The notes under the pieces: generated by a model | The model's input: the letters and a program-made list of their open reading frames with translations, nothing else | Told to the model about the DNA's origin: nothing | Databases searched by the model: none | NCBI RefSeq assembly: GCF_003752135.1 | Contig: NZ_RJVK01000005.1 | Coordinates: 62,001-126,000, forward strand | Length of the DNA: 64,000 bases | Origin: Caminibacter pacificus | GTDB taxonomy: Bacteria; Campylobacterota; Campylobacteria; Campylobacterales; Nautiliaceae | Direction of reading: 5' to 3' | Made by a program: the position numbers and the translations under genes | Shown: in pieces, positions 1-8,330 of the stretch | How positions within the stretch are numbered: the stretch's first letter is position 1 | Layout of the letters: every line of letters begins with the position of its first letter

Positions 1-2
1 AT

Positions 3-392
3 TTGAGTAAATTTAGCGTTGAAGAGCTTCACGAGCTTATAGAAAAAGCAAAAGCCGAACTTCTAAAAAGAAGAGAAGGCAAATGGATACACTTTAAAAC
101 CGATGATTGTTTTACTCCCAAATTCGGTCCTGCTTATGTAGCGAAGCTTTTTTTGGTAGGAGATGAAATAGAGAGGGAATTTTACGCATCAAACGGCAAA
201 GAGTGGTGCAAAAAAGGCAAATCCTACAAAGAAGATTGGGATATAGAGATTTTCGAAAACGACGTAATAGAAGCGAGGCTAACAACCGGTAAAAAAGTGG
301 ATAAAAGAGAGTGGTATTACGTAAAAAACGGAGAATTGATACCTCTTTTCGATTTGGATGAAGCCAAACAATTTTTGAAAAACCTTAAATAA
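3..392 (+). CDS. Hypothetical protein at the window edge, possibly cut at its 5' end
   Basis: I do not recognise the family. The open frame gives about 129 residues that begin with a charged Lys/Glu-rich helix (residues 5-25), followed by a region rich in aromatic and acidic residues (for example KWIHFKTDD near residue 27). There is no signal peptide or membrane segment. The first possible start in the window is a TTG at the very edge, and no ribosome site can be seen, so the true start may lie upstream. It converges with ribE and ends one base before the ribE stop. The protein is probably cytoplasmic; no function can be assigned. Confidence 0.55.
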   Translation: MSKFSVEELHELIEKAKAELLKRREGKWIHFKTDDCFTPKFGPAYVAKLFLVGDEIEREFYASNGKEWCKKGKSYKEDWDIEIFENDVIEARLTTGKKVDKREWYYVKNGELIPLFDLDEAKQFLKNLK

Positions 393-998
393 TCACCACC
401 AAGCTAAAATTTTTTCGTTTATATCTTCGGGGGATTTTTTTAGCATATGATAGATGTATCTTGCAAACATATCCGTTTCGATATTTACTTTTTGGTGGAT
501 TTTGTAGTATTTAAAAAGCGTATTTTCAAACGTATGAGGGATAATAGTCAGACGAAATCTGTCGCTAAATACCTCGTTTATCGTAAGACTCACCCCGTCA
601 ATTGCAATACTGCCTTTTGGAGCGATATATTTCATAATTTTGGGGTCCGTTTTTATAATTACGTCGTATGAATTTTGTGTTTTTTTGATTTCAAGTATCT
701 CTCCGATAGCATCGACGTGTCCTTGAATCAAATGTCCGTCAATCCTATCCCCGAATCTCAAAGCAGGTTCGATATGTACGTATTTTCCGGCTTGATAATT
801 CTCAAGAGGTACTATTTTTTGAGTCTCGGGAGATAACTCCACCTCAAACCCGTCGGGATATATTTTCGTAGCCGTCAAACAAACCCCGTTTATTGCTATG
901 CTATCCCCGATTTGAGGTTTATATTTTGCAATAACTCTCAGTTTATTGTTGCTAAAACTTTTAATTTTCGCCGTTTCTCTTATCAGTCCGTTAAACAC
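393..998 (-). CDS. ribE: Riboflavin synthase, alpha subunit
   Basis: Converts two molecules of 6,7-dimethyl-8-ribityllumazine to riboflavin in the last step of the pathway. The 201 residues show the typical internal duplication: GDSIAINGVCLT (31-42) in the N-terminal barrel is mirrored by GSIAIDGVSLT (129-139) in the C-terminal barrel. GHLIQGHVD (88-96) and PHTFENT (154-160) are also family hallmarks. Length matches the family (about 200). It is the last gene of the minus-strand operon that starts at dcd, and its start codon touches the stop of the dihydrouridine synthase gene. Identification is firm. Confidence 0.95.
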   Translation of the reverse strand: MFNGLIRETAKIKSFSNNKLRVIAKYKPQIGDSIAINGVCLTATKIYPDGFEVELSPETQKIVPLENYQAGKYVHIEPALRFGDRIDGHLIQGHVDAIGEILEIKKTQNSYDVIIKTDPKIMKYIAPKGSIAIDGVSLTINEVFSDRFRLTIIPHTFENTLFKYYKIHQKVNIETDMFARYIYHMLKKSPEDINEKILAWW

Positions 999-1927
999 TA
1001 AAAATACTCCTCAATAAGTTCTCTGGCTGTTTTGGCGTCTTTTACTTCGTTTATTTTGCTTCTGAATTCTGAGGCTTTTGCAATTCCTTTTGAGTAGGCG
1101 TGAGCGTGTTTTCTAAACAAAATCACTCCGTATTCGCCGTACCAATATATCATCTGGTCGAAATGTTCCAAAATCACCTCTTTTTTCTGCTGTGGAGTGA
1201 TATCTCCTTGTTGTTTCATTTCAAGAAAAATCCAAGGTTTTCCGATAGCTCCTCTACCGATAGCAACTCCTACGGCTCCGGTATATTCAAGAACGAATTT
1301 CGCTTTTTCGTAGTCGGTAATGTCTCCGTTTGCGATTACGGGAATATTTACGGCTTCTACTACTTTTTTTATCTCTTCGTAGTTTGCTTGACCTTTATAC
1401 ATCTGTTTGACCGTTCTTCCGTGTACGGTTAGAAACTCTATTCCCAAATCTTCAAGCATTTTAGCTCTATCTACGGCGACTATCTCGTCAAATCCGAGTC
1501 TCATTTTGGCGCTTACGGGTTTTTTTGAGGTTTTTACGATAGCACTTACTATCTCTTTTAGTTTTTCTTTGTTTTCGTCTTTAAGAAGCACTCCTCCAAA
1601 TCCGCTTCTTCTGGCTTTATTTACGGGACAGCCCAAATTTATATCTATTCCGTCGACTTCTTCCATTTCGTTTATGATTTCTACGGCTTTTATAGCGTTT
1701 TCGACGTTATTTGCGGCTACTTGAATGAAATAAGGGGTTTCAAGAGGAGATTTTTGCATCATTTTTTTCGTTTTTTCGTTGTTGTAAGCGATTGCGTTGA
1801 CGTTTATCATTTCGCTAAACGTCATATCGCAGCCGAATTTTTTTACAACACTTCTAAAAGGTAGGTCGGTATATCCCGCAAGGGGAGCTAAGAAATATTT
1901 AGCAGATTTGTGAGTCGATGTACTCAT
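998..1927 (-). CDS. tRNA-dihydrouridine synthase (Dus family)
   Basis: FMN enzyme that reduces uridine to dihydrouridine in tRNA loops. Visible family features are PLAGYTD (15-21) at the first barrel strand, NLGCPV (97-102) with the catalytic cysteine at 100, KMRLG (141-145), HGRT (169-172), ANGD (199-202) and GRGAIGKPW (224-232) for FMN phosphate binding. Length (309) fits. The subfamily (DusA, B or C type) cannot be decided by eye, although the single Campylobacterota enzyme is commonly called DusB. The start overlaps the upstream membrane-protein gene by 29 bases, suggesting coupled translation. Confidence 0.93.
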   Translation of the reverse strand: MSTSTHKSAKYFLAPLAGYTDLPFRSVVKKFGCDMTFSEMINVNAIAYNNEKTKKMMQKSPLETPYFIQVAANNVENAIKAVEIINEMEEVDGIDINLGCPVNKARRSGFGGVLLKDENKEKLKEIVSAIVKTSKKPVSAKMRLGFDEIVAVDRAKMLEDLGIEFLTVHGRTVKQMYKGQANYEEIKKVVEAVNIPVIANGDITDYEKAKFVLEYTGAVGVAIGRGAIGKPWIFLEMKQQGDITPQQKKEVILEHFDQMIYWYGEYGVILFRKHAHAYSKGIAKASEFRSKINEVKDAKTARELIEEYF

Positions 1928-2816
1928 CGATATCGTCTTTTTGAGGTAGGTTGAGGTAATATTCGAAAAATTTCAGGTTGTTTTCTTCTACTATTTGTCT
2001 TGCAAGATCAAAATGCGAATATTTTATAGCCATATAAGCGTATCCCCATTTTAGAGGTTTGATAGTCTCAAGCTCGCTATCGGGGTCTTTTTTCCCGTAT
2101 AGTTCTTTTGCTATTTCTATTTCTTCTTTTGGAGAGAGTTTCGCTTTTTCAAGTAATTTTTCAAAACCTTCTTCGTTAATATGAGATTTTACGATATCAA
2201 AAGTAATATCGTAAGGATATTTCAAAATCTCATATACCGGAGCTTTTTGGGCGTAGATGTAAAAGGCTTCTTTTTTAAGCTCTTCGTTTTTGAATTTTTT
2301 AAGCACTTCTCTTGCGTAGTTAGGTTCTTTTTTAAGTCTGTTTTTTACGTTTAGAATAAACCACGGGTTTTCTGGTTTTAGTTTGTATTTGCTGATTTCT
2401 ATCGTTTCGCCGTTTTTTAGTTTTTCTATATCTTCCAAAAACTCGAAACCTTCTATTTTTTTAGGCAGAATTTCAAGCCCGTTTATGTTGTTTTTTACGA
2501 ATTGATTGATGTTTTTAAGGACTTTTACCTCTTTGGTTTGGTCGATAAAAAGGATTTTGTTTTTGATGTTGTTAATTAGGGTTTGAGTATCTTTTTTTAT
2601 ATTTTTTTGAAAAAGGGAGCCTTTTAGGTTGATAAATCCCAAGAAAATAATAGAAAAAAGAAAAAACACTCCCAAAAATACCGCAATCCACACGGCGTTC
2701 GGGAGCGAGATATTAACTCCTAATAACGAAAACGTAGTAAACGTATTGTTTTCGATATAAACGAAAAGCGTAATAAGCGCAATAAAAATAATTCCGAAAA
2801 TAAAGTACTTTTTCAT
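1899..2816 (-). CDS. Hypothetical membrane protein with long cytoplasmic C-terminus
   Basis: No known family recognised. The 305 residues start with two hydrophobic segments (about 5-20 and 42-63) separated by a short loop, so both ends are probably cytoplasmic. The remaining 240 residues are charged, Lys/Glu-rich and mostly helical in appearance, without obvious enzymatic motifs. It sits between a DksA-like gene, with which it overlaps by 4 bases, and the dihydrouridine synthase gene, which it overlaps by 29 bases, so it is firmly part of the operon. The context gives no clear function; a role as a membrane-anchored scaffold is only a guess. Confidence 0.8.
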   Translation of the reverse strand: MKKYFIFGIIFIALITLFVYIENNTFTTFSLLGVNISLPNAVWIAVFLGVFFLFSIIFLGFINLKGSLFQKNIKKDTQTLINNIKNKILFIDQTKEVKVLKNINQFVKNNINGLEILPKKIEGFEFLEDIEKLKNGETIEISKYKLKPENPWFILNVKNRLKKEPNYAREVLKKFKNEELKKEAFYIYAQKAPVYEILKYPYDITFDIVKSHINEEGFEKLLEKAKLSPKEEIEIAKELYGKKDPDSELETIKPLKWGYAYMAIKYSHFDLARQIVEENNLKFFEYYLNLPQKDDIDEYIDSQIC

Positions 2817-3163
2817 TTGCCTTCTTTCTCAATAATTTCTCTACATATTATACAATATTTTGCGTACGGCTTGATTTTTAGCCTCTCTTCTTGGATAGGC
2901 TCGTCGCACATTTCGCAAATACCGTATGTTCCTTCTTCGATTCTTTTTAATGCTTCTTCGATTTCGGCAAGTTCTTTTTTTTGGTTGAGATAAATTTGGT
3001 AGTCTCTACCGCTATCCATACTTGCAGCGGCGAAGTCTCCGTCGTCTTTAATGTCGCATTTGCTGATGTCGTTTATTTCGTTTGAGATATTATATAAAAT
3101 TTTTTCAAGCTCCGCTTTTCTCATAAGCAAAATTTCTTTAAAATGGTTGATATTGATACTCAT
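2813..3163 (-). CDS. dksA: DksA/TraR family zinc-finger transcription factor
   Basis: Short DksA-like protein (116 residues) expected to bind RNA polymerase in the secondary channel and modulate the stringent response. A long N-terminal coiled-coil region (5-75) carries an acidic tip (DGDFAAASMDSG, 41-52), and the C-terminal finger has the four cysteines C83, C86, C104 and C107 in CEMC and CIIC pairs. DksA of enterobacteria is longer (about 150), but short forms are usual in Campylobacterota. It is encoded between rlmH and a membrane protein in the same operon. Confidence 0.88.
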   Translation of the reverse strand: MSININHFKEILLMRKAELEKILYNISNEINDISKCDIKDDGDFAAASMDSGRDYQIYLNQKKELAEIEEALKRIEEGTYGICEMCDEPIQEERLKIKPYAKYCIICREIIEKEGK

Positions 3164-3175
3164 TCTCTCTCCTTT

Positions 3176-3607
3176 TTATTTATGGTAAGGATGATTGTGT
3201 TTTATGCTAAGCCCCCTGTAAATTTGTTCGAATAGCACTAATTTGGCAATTTTATGGCTCATGGTAAGGGGACTGAGCGAAATATTCACACCCTTTGATT
3301 TAAAATCTTCATCAAATCCGTAAGCCCCCGCAATAAAAAAATTAACCAAAGAGTGCTCAAAAAACTTTGAAAATTCATAGCTGTCTATAAGTTTACCTTC
3401 GGGAGTTAGGATAATATTAAAGCCGTTTTGGGTATATTTTTCAAAGATTTTTGAATACTCTTGTTGAGGATTGTTCGTTTTTGCGAGGTTTTTTGAGTAA
3501 AGCGTGATATTTTTGACGTTGGCGAATTGTTTTGATTTTTTTATAAACTCTTCAATTTCCTTTTTGAAATCTTCCTTTTTTTCGATCGAGAAGACGTTAA
3601 TCTGCAT
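3176..3607 (-). CDS. rlmH: 23S rRNA (pseudouridine1915-N3)-methyltransferase RlmH
   Basis: SPOUT-class methyltransferase acting on pseudouridine 1915 in helix 69 of 23S rRNA. The knotted SAM-binding region is clear: FIAGAYGF (91-98), SLSPLTMSHKIAKL (110-123) and the characteristic C-terminal tail NHPYHK ending the protein at residue 143. The N-terminus (MQINVFSI) matches the family. The start lies 67 bases inside the end of thiE in another frame; no shorter start would keep the first beta strand, so the overlap appears real. Confidence 0.93.
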   Translation of the reverse strand: MQINVFSIEKKEDFKKEIEEFIKKSKQFANVKNITLYSKNLAKTNNPQQEYSKIFEKYTQNGFNIILTPEGKLIDSYEFSKFFEHSLVNFFIAGAYGFDEDFKSKGVNISLSPLTMSHKIAKLVLFEQIYRGLSIKHNHPYHK

Positions 3608-4239
3608 ATATCACTTCCTACAACTTTAAATTTTGACGGAATTTTATCATAAATTTTAACGCCTCCGATAACTGCAACCGGATGATAAGAATATTTTATG
3701 AGCTCTATAACTTTTTGCCCCAAAATATTGGAAGTGTCTTTTGTGGAGGTTGGTCTGTAGGCTCCTAAACCTATATAGCTTAGTGGAAGCTTGTTCGCTT
3801 CTAATATTTCTTCTTTGTTGTGGGTGGAGAGACCGACAATAAATTTATAATTGACAACGGATAATGGAAAATTTTTTTCATTCTTTATTATCCATGTTCC
3901 ATGTTCTATTTTCCATTCTAATAGCTCGCCCGTTCTTAATTTTTCTATTATTTCGTATTTGCTGAGATTATATTTTTGAGAGAGATTTTCGAGGTCTTCT
4001 TGTCCGATGTGTATGCCGTCGCAATATGGTAAAAGCTCGATTATGTCGTTGATAATAAGAGTCTTTTTCCAATATTTTCTTATTTCTAAAAGTCGTTGCT
4101 TTTTTTCTTCAAGAGAGGAGTTTTTGTCTCTGTATTGGATGATTTTTGCTTTTAAGCCTTTTGCGGTTTTACAAAAGTCTTTTATACTTATATCGTATTT
4201 TTTGAGAGTATCGAAATCAAGAAGGGCATAAAGAGCCAT
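3541..4239 (-). CDS. thiE: Thiamine-phosphate synthase ThiE, with an internal insertion
   Basis: Joins the pyrimidine and thiazole halves of thiamine to give thiamine phosphate. Family signatures are QYRDK (35-39), IIND (62-65), DGIHIGQED (74-82), GLSTHN (136-141), GLGAYRPTSTK (157-167) and VIGGV (190-194). Residues about 108-131 are an insertion between the HIGQED and GLSTHN motifs that is encoded by a palindromic repeat also found elsewhere in the window. The basic C-terminal tail (about 215-232) is encoded in the 67-base overlap with rlmH. Its start overlaps the accD stop by one base. Activity despite the insertion is likely, because the motifs on both sides are intact, but untested. Confidence 0.88.
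   Translation of the reverse strand: MALYALLDFDTLKKYDISIKDFCKTAKGLKAKIIQYRDKNSSLEEKKQRLLEIRKYWKKTLIINDIIELLPYCDGIHIGQEDLENLSQKYNLSKYEIIEKLRTGELLEWKIEHGTWIIKNEKNFPLSVVNYKFIVGLSTHNKEEILEANKLPLSYIGLGAYRPTSTKDTSNILGQKVIELIKYSYHPVAVIGGVKIYDKIPSKFKVVGSDICRLTSSRSKKRKISKRKLKSL
3849..3917. repeat. Palindromic dispersed repeat inserted in frame within thiE
   Basis: The plus strand reads AATTGACAACGGATAATGG and continues AAAATTTTTTT. The arms AATGGAAAAT (3863-3872) and ATTTTCCATT (3908-3917) are a perfect 10-bp inverted repeat, and GGATAAT/ATTATCC forms a nested pair. The 17-mer GATAATGGAAAATTTTT (3860-3876) recurs inverted at 50747-50763, and a diverged 24-base version lies at 63763-63786. It corresponds to thiE residues 108-131, which have no counterpart in ordinary ThiE. 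Confidence 0.7.
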
Positions 4240-5084
4240 TAAGATGCGCTCTTTAATGAAAATCTTAGTAAATCGGAGATTGTTTTTTTAAGTTCGTCTC
4301 TTTTTACGACCATATCGATAAGGCCGTGTTCGAGTAGGAATTCGGCTCTTTGGAAGCCTTCAGGCAAATCTTCACCGATTGTTTGTTTTATGACTCTCGG
4401 TCCCGCAAAACCTATCATAGCTCCCGGTTCTGCGATGATATAGTCTCCCAAAAAGGCGAAAGAAGCACTAACACCGCCGAAAGTAGGGTCTGTTAGTACT
4501 GAAATATAAGGAAGTTTGTTTTCCGCTAAACTTGCAAGTGCCGCAGAAGTTTTTGCCATTTGCATAAGACTAAAAGTACTCTCTTGCATTCTCGCACCGC
4601 CGCTTGTAGATACTATTACGAGTCCTTGTCTTTTTTCTATAGCTCTCATAACGGCTCTTGCGATTTTTTCGCCTTCTACGCTTCCTAAGCTTCCGCCCAT
4701 AAACGCAAAATCAAATACGACGAGTTGGGTTGGGATTTCGTTTATTTTACATTCACCCGAGATAACCGAGCTTTTTCTACCGGTTTTTTTGTAGTTTTCT
4801 TCGATTCTTTTTTTGTAGCTTTTTTTGTCTACGAAGTTTAGAGGGTCGTTTGGTTCTAAGTTTTTGTCATACTCTACAAACGTTCCTTCGTCTGCGAGCA
4901 TTTCGATTCTCTCTTGTGCACTCATCCTAAAATGATACCCGCACTTCGGACAAGTATTGTGTTGTTTTTGAACTTCTTTATAAAAACTAATAGCCCCGCA
5001 CGCAGGACATTTTACCCATGTAGTCTGCTCTTGTTTGCTCGGCTGAGGTTTTTTAAATTTTTTCAAGAAATCTCCAAATCCCAT
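4239..5084 (-). CDS. accD: Acetyl-CoA carboxylase carboxyltransferase, beta subunit
   Basis: Transfers the carboxyl group from carboxybiotin to acetyl-CoA, together with AccA, which is not in this window. The N-terminal zinc ribbon has CPAC (26-29) and CPKC (45-48). The crotonase-fold part shows SGGARMQES (about 158-166) and the [12 protein letters not shown] stretch forming the CoA and oxyanion region. Length (281) is typical. It is in the minus-strand operon between the phosphatase-like gene and thiE; accB and accC lie 3 kb away on the opposite strand. Confidence 0.96.
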   Translation of the reverse strand: MGFGDFLKKFKKPQPSKQEQTTWVKCPACGAISFYKEVQKQHNTCPKCGYHFRMSAQERIEMLADEGTFVEYDKNLEPNDPLNFVDKKSYKKRIEENYKKTGRKSSVISGECKINEIPTQLVVFDFAFMGGSLGSVEGEKIARAVMRAIEKRQGLVIVSTSGGARMQESTFSLMQMAKTSAALASLAENKLPYISVLTDPTFGGVSASFAFLGDYIIAEPGAMIGFAGPRVIKQTIGEDLPEGFQRAEFLLEHGLIDMVVKRDELKKTISDLLRFSLKSAS

Positions 5085-5086
5085 TT

Positions 5087-5788
5087 TTATTCCTTTATTA
5101 TACTTAAAACTTCTTCCAAATATTCTTTTTTAGGACTCATTACGATTAAGTCCTCTTCAAAGTGCCAATGGCAATCGCTATTATAAAATTTTGCCGCTGC
5201 GATGTCGAATTCTCTGATTTCGCCTTTATAAATTACGGCTTTGCTCGCTTCTCCGTATGATAAAGAGAGGCTAAGAGCTCCCGGAGCTCTGAATTTTAGG
5301 CTGTGTTTTGCGAGTTTGGCTACCATATCAGGGTTTTGATACGCTTTTTCGAATAGAATTACGTCATGTCTAAAATTTGCGTGAAACGGTTTTCTAAATA
5401 GGTTGTCAAATCTTTTACCTTTGTCATCTTTTACGAAATAATCCCCGTTGCTTAAGTTAACAACTACGCTTGCCGTATCTTCAAAATAAACACTACATCC
5501 GAAATAAGGAATATTGTTTGATACGTTATAGCTCCCGTCTATCGGGTCGATTACGATTTTTTTATCTTTTCCGTTATCGATAAATCCCGCTTCTTCGCTT
5601 AGAATATTTCCGAATTCGCTAAGTTTTTTAATAAAAATCTTTTCGGCGATAAGGTCGATGTTTAGGCTTCTGTCTCCTCCGAATCCTATCCCTTTTTCTT
5701 CAAAAAGATTGAGCTCTTCGTGAAGAGCTCTTATTACTTTTAGCGCACAGCAAAGAGTCGCATCTACGAAATTACTCGCAAGACTCAT
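5087..5788 (-). CDS. Inositol monophosphatase family protein
   Basis: Metal-dependent phosphomonoesterase of the IMPase/FBPase superfamily. The first metal motif EEAG (65-68) and the second, DPIDGS (81-86), are intact, and a downstream aspartate in EFDIAAAKF supplies the third metal site. At 233 residues it is shorter than SuhB-type IMPases (about 265), and the usual WD before the third aspartate is FD. The substrate cannot be deduced: inositol phosphate, fructose bisphosphate, PAP or a regulatory role are all possible. It overlaps the upstream thiol-disulfide gene by 4 bases. Confidence 0.88.
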   Translation of the reverse strand: MSLASNFVDATLCCALKVIRALHEELNLFEEKGIGFGGDRSLNIDLIAEKIFIKKLSEFGNILSEEAGFIDNGKDKKIVIDPIDGSYNVSNNIPYFGCSVYFEDTASVVVNLSNGDYFVKDDKGKRFDNLFRKPFHANFRHDVILFEKAYQNPDMVAKLAKHSLKFRAPGALSLSLSYGEASKAVIYKGEIREFDIAAAKFYNSDCHWHFEEDLIVMSPKKEYLEEVLSIIKE

Positions 5789-6504
5789 TTTTTATCTCCT
5801 AAAGTAGGCCAAGGAATAGGATTGAAATTTTTATCAAATACGCTCGGAGTTCCTCTTGCATCAAGCTCTTCCGCTGCTATTTGAGCGTTTTTAAGCTCTT
5901 CTTCGAATTTTTTGATTTGCTCTTTTGTTGGTTTGAATTTTTTCCAAGCGTCGCTGCCAGAGAGTACTTCTTTCATTCTTTTAGCTCTTTGGGCGTCCGT
6001 TTTACCTGCCAAGATATAATAACTCATAGGTCTTGCGTATTTATGAAACGGAAGAGGTAGTAATATTACGTGAACTTTGTAGTTTTTTTCCAAAATATCT
6101 TTTTTCATAGCTTCCATTTTTCTACAAAACGGACACTCAGGGTCTGTTACGAGATAAATCTCTTTTTTACCTTTACCGAAAGTAAACATAACGCCTTTAT
6201 TGATGATGTTTGCGTTTTTTGCAATTTGGATAGGTTTTTTTGTTTTGTTGTCGATTGCGTTTCCTATAAACGTATATTTTTTATCGGCAGTCAGATAGAT
6301 ATAAATTACACCTCTTGGAGTCGTAAGTCTATATACGTAAAGTCCGTCGATTTTTTGAGCTTTTATCGGAAGTCCTTCTTTTTTAGCTTTTATAATCTGA
6401 TTATAAAGCGGGCTTGCTTTTAGCGCTTCCATAGCTTCTTTTTGAGTGTTTTGGCTTGCAAAAAGCATAACCGCCGCACTTATTCCTATTAAAATTTTTT
6501 TCAT
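5785..6504 (-). CDS. Periplasmic thiol:disulfide interchange protein, DsbC/DsbG-like
   Basis: Secreted thioredoxin-fold protein (239 residues) with a signal peptide (1-16, cut near LFASQ). The active site is CPFC (124-127) in the sequence [12 protein letters not shown], and the cis-proline region is RGTPSVF near 217-223. Residues 20-110 resemble the dimerisation half of DsbC. It probably isomerises or reduces disulfides in periplasmic proteins. It lies between pyrF and the phosphatase-like gene, overlapping both by 4 bases; these neighbours suggest only co-transcription. Confidence 0.88.
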   Translation of the reverse strand: MKKILIGISAAVMLFASQNTQKEAMEALKASPLYNQIIKAKKEGLPIKAQKIDGLYVYRLTTPRGVIYIYLTADKKYTFIGNAIDNKTKKPIQIAKNANIINKGVMFTFGKGKKEIYLVTDPECPFCRKMEAMKKDILEKNYKVHVILLPLPFHKYARPMSYYILAGKTDAQRAKRMKEVLSGSDAWKKFKPTKEQIKKFEEELKNAQIAAEELDARGTPSVFDKNFNPIPWPTLGDKK

Positions 6505-7187
6505 TTAATCTCCTTTAATATCTTCTCAACTTTTTCTTTGGGATTTTGCGATTTATATATCGGTCTTCCCACTACTATAAAATCAACTGAATTTTCTTTT
6601 GCGGCTTTTATATCCGCCACTCTTTTTTGGTCTCCCGCATCTTCGCCAAAAGGTCTGATTCCGGGAGTTAGGGTTATAAAATCGTTTGAAGTCGCTTTTT
6701 TGATATCAAGACTCTCCCAAACACTGCAAACCACGCCGTCAAGTCCGGCTTTGTGCGCGTCGATTGCGAACTCTTCGGCTTTTTCGTTTATATCTTTGCC
6801 GTATATTCGCTTAAACTCTTCGTTATCGAAACTCGTAAGCGCCGTAACCGCAAGCACAAGAGGTCTTTTTTGGAATTTCGAAAGCCTTTGCATTACCGTT
6901 TGCATCGCTTTTATTCCCGCACTTGCGTGTACGTTAAACATATCAATATCAAGTTTTGCGATTTCTTCCGCGGCATCCGCCATAGTATTGGGAATATCGT
7001 ATAGTTTCAAATCCAAAAAGATATTATAACCTAAATTTTTCAACTCTTCTAAAAATCGGTTATTATCTCTTATGTAGCTTCTAAATCCCACTTTCAGCCA
7101 TAAATCGTTTGCGTACTCTTTTAGTTCGTTTGCGAGTTTTAGGTTTTCTTCTTTTGTCGGATTGTCAAGGGCGATACATAGTTTCAT
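6501..7187 (-). CDS. pyrF: Orotidine 5'-phosphate decarboxylase
   Basis: Final step of UMP synthesis. The 228-residue barrel shows LCIALDNP near the start, the catalytic [11 protein letters not shown] (about 59-69) with its Asp-Lys-Asp triad, [17 protein letters not shown] as the phosphate loop, and VVGRPIYKS near the end. Length is typical of the short bacterial enzyme. The start overlaps the end of dcd by 4 bases, so both pyrimidine genes are coupled. Identification is firm. Confidence 0.96.
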   Translation of the reverse strand: MKLCIALDNPTKEENLKLANELKEYANDLWLKVGFRSYIRDNNRFLEELKNLGYNIFLDLKLYDIPNTMADAAEEIAKLDIDMFNVHASAGIKAMQTVMQRLSKFQKRPLVLAVTALTSFDNEEFKRIYGKDINEKAEEFAIDAHKAGLDGVVCSVWESLDIKKATSNDFITLTPGIRPFGEDAGDQKRVADIKAAKENSVDFIVVGRPIYKSQNPKEKVEKILKEIK

Positions 7188-7744
7188 TTATCCACCTTAG
7201 GAAGCGTAATACCTTGCTGTCCGTGGTATTTTCCGCCTTTGTCCGCGTAGCTTATATCGCACATATCGTCATCCGCGCCTAAGAAAATAAGCTGAGCTAT
7301 TCCTTCGTTTGCGTAGATTTTCGCCGGAAGTGGCGTAGTGTTTGAGATTTCTATAGTTATATGTCCTTCCCATTCGGGCTCGATTGGCGTTACGTTTACG
7401 ATGATACCGCATCTTGCGTAAGTGCTTTTTCCTACGCATATCGCCAAAACGTCTCTTGGCATCCTGAAATATTCCACGCTTCTGCAAAGTGCGAAGGAAT
7501 TCGGAGGAATAATACAATCGCCTTTGATTTTTACGACGTTTCTTTCATCGAAGTTTTTAGGGTCTACGACTGTGGAGTTGATATTCGTAAATACCATAAA
7601 TTCGTCGCTGACTCTTATATCGTATCCGTAAGAGCTCACTCCGTAGCTTATGATTCCTTTTCTTACCTGCTTCTCTTCAAACGGCTCTATCATGCCGAAA
7701 TTTTTAGCCATAGTCCTAATCCACTTATCAGACTTGACACCCAT
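7184..7744 (-). CDS. dcd: dCTP deaminase
   Basis: Deaminates dCTP to dUTP for thymidylate synthesis. The 186 residues contain the trimeric dUTPase-fold signatures [14 protein letters not shown] and [17 protein letters not shown], including the catalytic Glu in the latter, and GIAQLIFL. The gene heads the 11-gene minus-strand operon running to ribE. It diverges from accB across a 121-bp A/T-rich spacer that must hold promoters for both directions; no convincing -35/-10 pair stands out there. Confidence 0.96.
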   Translation of the reverse strand: MGVKSDKWIRTMAKNFGMIEPFEEKQVRKGIISYGVSSYGYDIRVSDEFMVFTNINSTVVDPKNFDERNVVKIKGDCIIPPNSFALCRSVEYFRMPRDVLAICVGKSTYARCGIIVNVTPIEPEWEGHITIEISNTTPLPAKIYANEGIAQLIFLGADDDMCDISYADKGGKYHGQQGITLPKVDK

Positions 7745-7865
7745 TCATATCCTTTAAAACCGGCTTACAATTGCTATATCAGCCATTTTTATATCATTTA
7801 AATTATTTAAAATTGTATCAAAATTATGTTATTATTTTATTAAACTCAGTAAAAAGGGGACTTAT

Positions 7866-8330
7866 ATGGATTTAAGAGAACTAAAAAAACTGCTTGAGGC
7901 ATTTGATAAATCAAAAACGAATATTCTCGAGCTTGAAACCGAAGAATTCAGAATCTATCTTGATAAAACAGCTCCGAGTGCCGCTGCTACGGTAGCGCCG
8001 CAAGCAAGCGCACCGCAACAAATCACGTCGGTAGAAAACGCTCCTGTCGTACAAAAAGTAGAAGCGAAACCTGAGTGTGAAGTTGAGGGTGATTTGATAA
8101 CATCTCCTATGGTAGGTACTTTTTATCAAGCGCCGAGCCCTGATTCTCCTCCGTACGTAAAAGTGGGAGACAAAGTAAAAAAAGGTCAAACTTTATGTAT
8201 TATCGAAGCTATGAAAATTATGAACGAGCTTGAAGCGGAGTTTGACTGCGAGATTTTGGAAGTGTTGGTGGAAGACGGTCAGCCGGTGGAATTCGACACT
8301 CCATTATTTAGGGTAAAAAGGCTAAGCTAA
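7866..8330 (+). CDS. accB: Biotin carboxyl carrier protein of acetyl-CoA carboxylase
   Basis: Carries the biotin that shuttles carboxyl groups in fatty acid synthesis. The C-terminal biotinyl domain (about 77-154) has the modification site EAMKIMNE with Lys117, preceded by an Ala/Pro/Gln-rich flexible linker (35-65). The thumb sequence SPMVGTFYQAPSPDSPP (80-96) identifies the acetyl-CoA carboxylase type rather than an oxaloacetate decarboxylase type. A GGGGAC purine-rich ribosome site lies upstream. The stop and the accC start overlap. Confidence 0.96.
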   Translation: MDLRELKKLLEAFDKSKTNILELETEEFRIYLDKTAPSAAATVAPQASAPQQITSVENAPVVQKVEAKPECEVEGDLITSPMVGTFYQAPSPDSPPYVKVGDKVKKGQTLCIIEAMKIMNELEAEFDCEILEVLVEDGQPVEFDTPLFRVKRLS

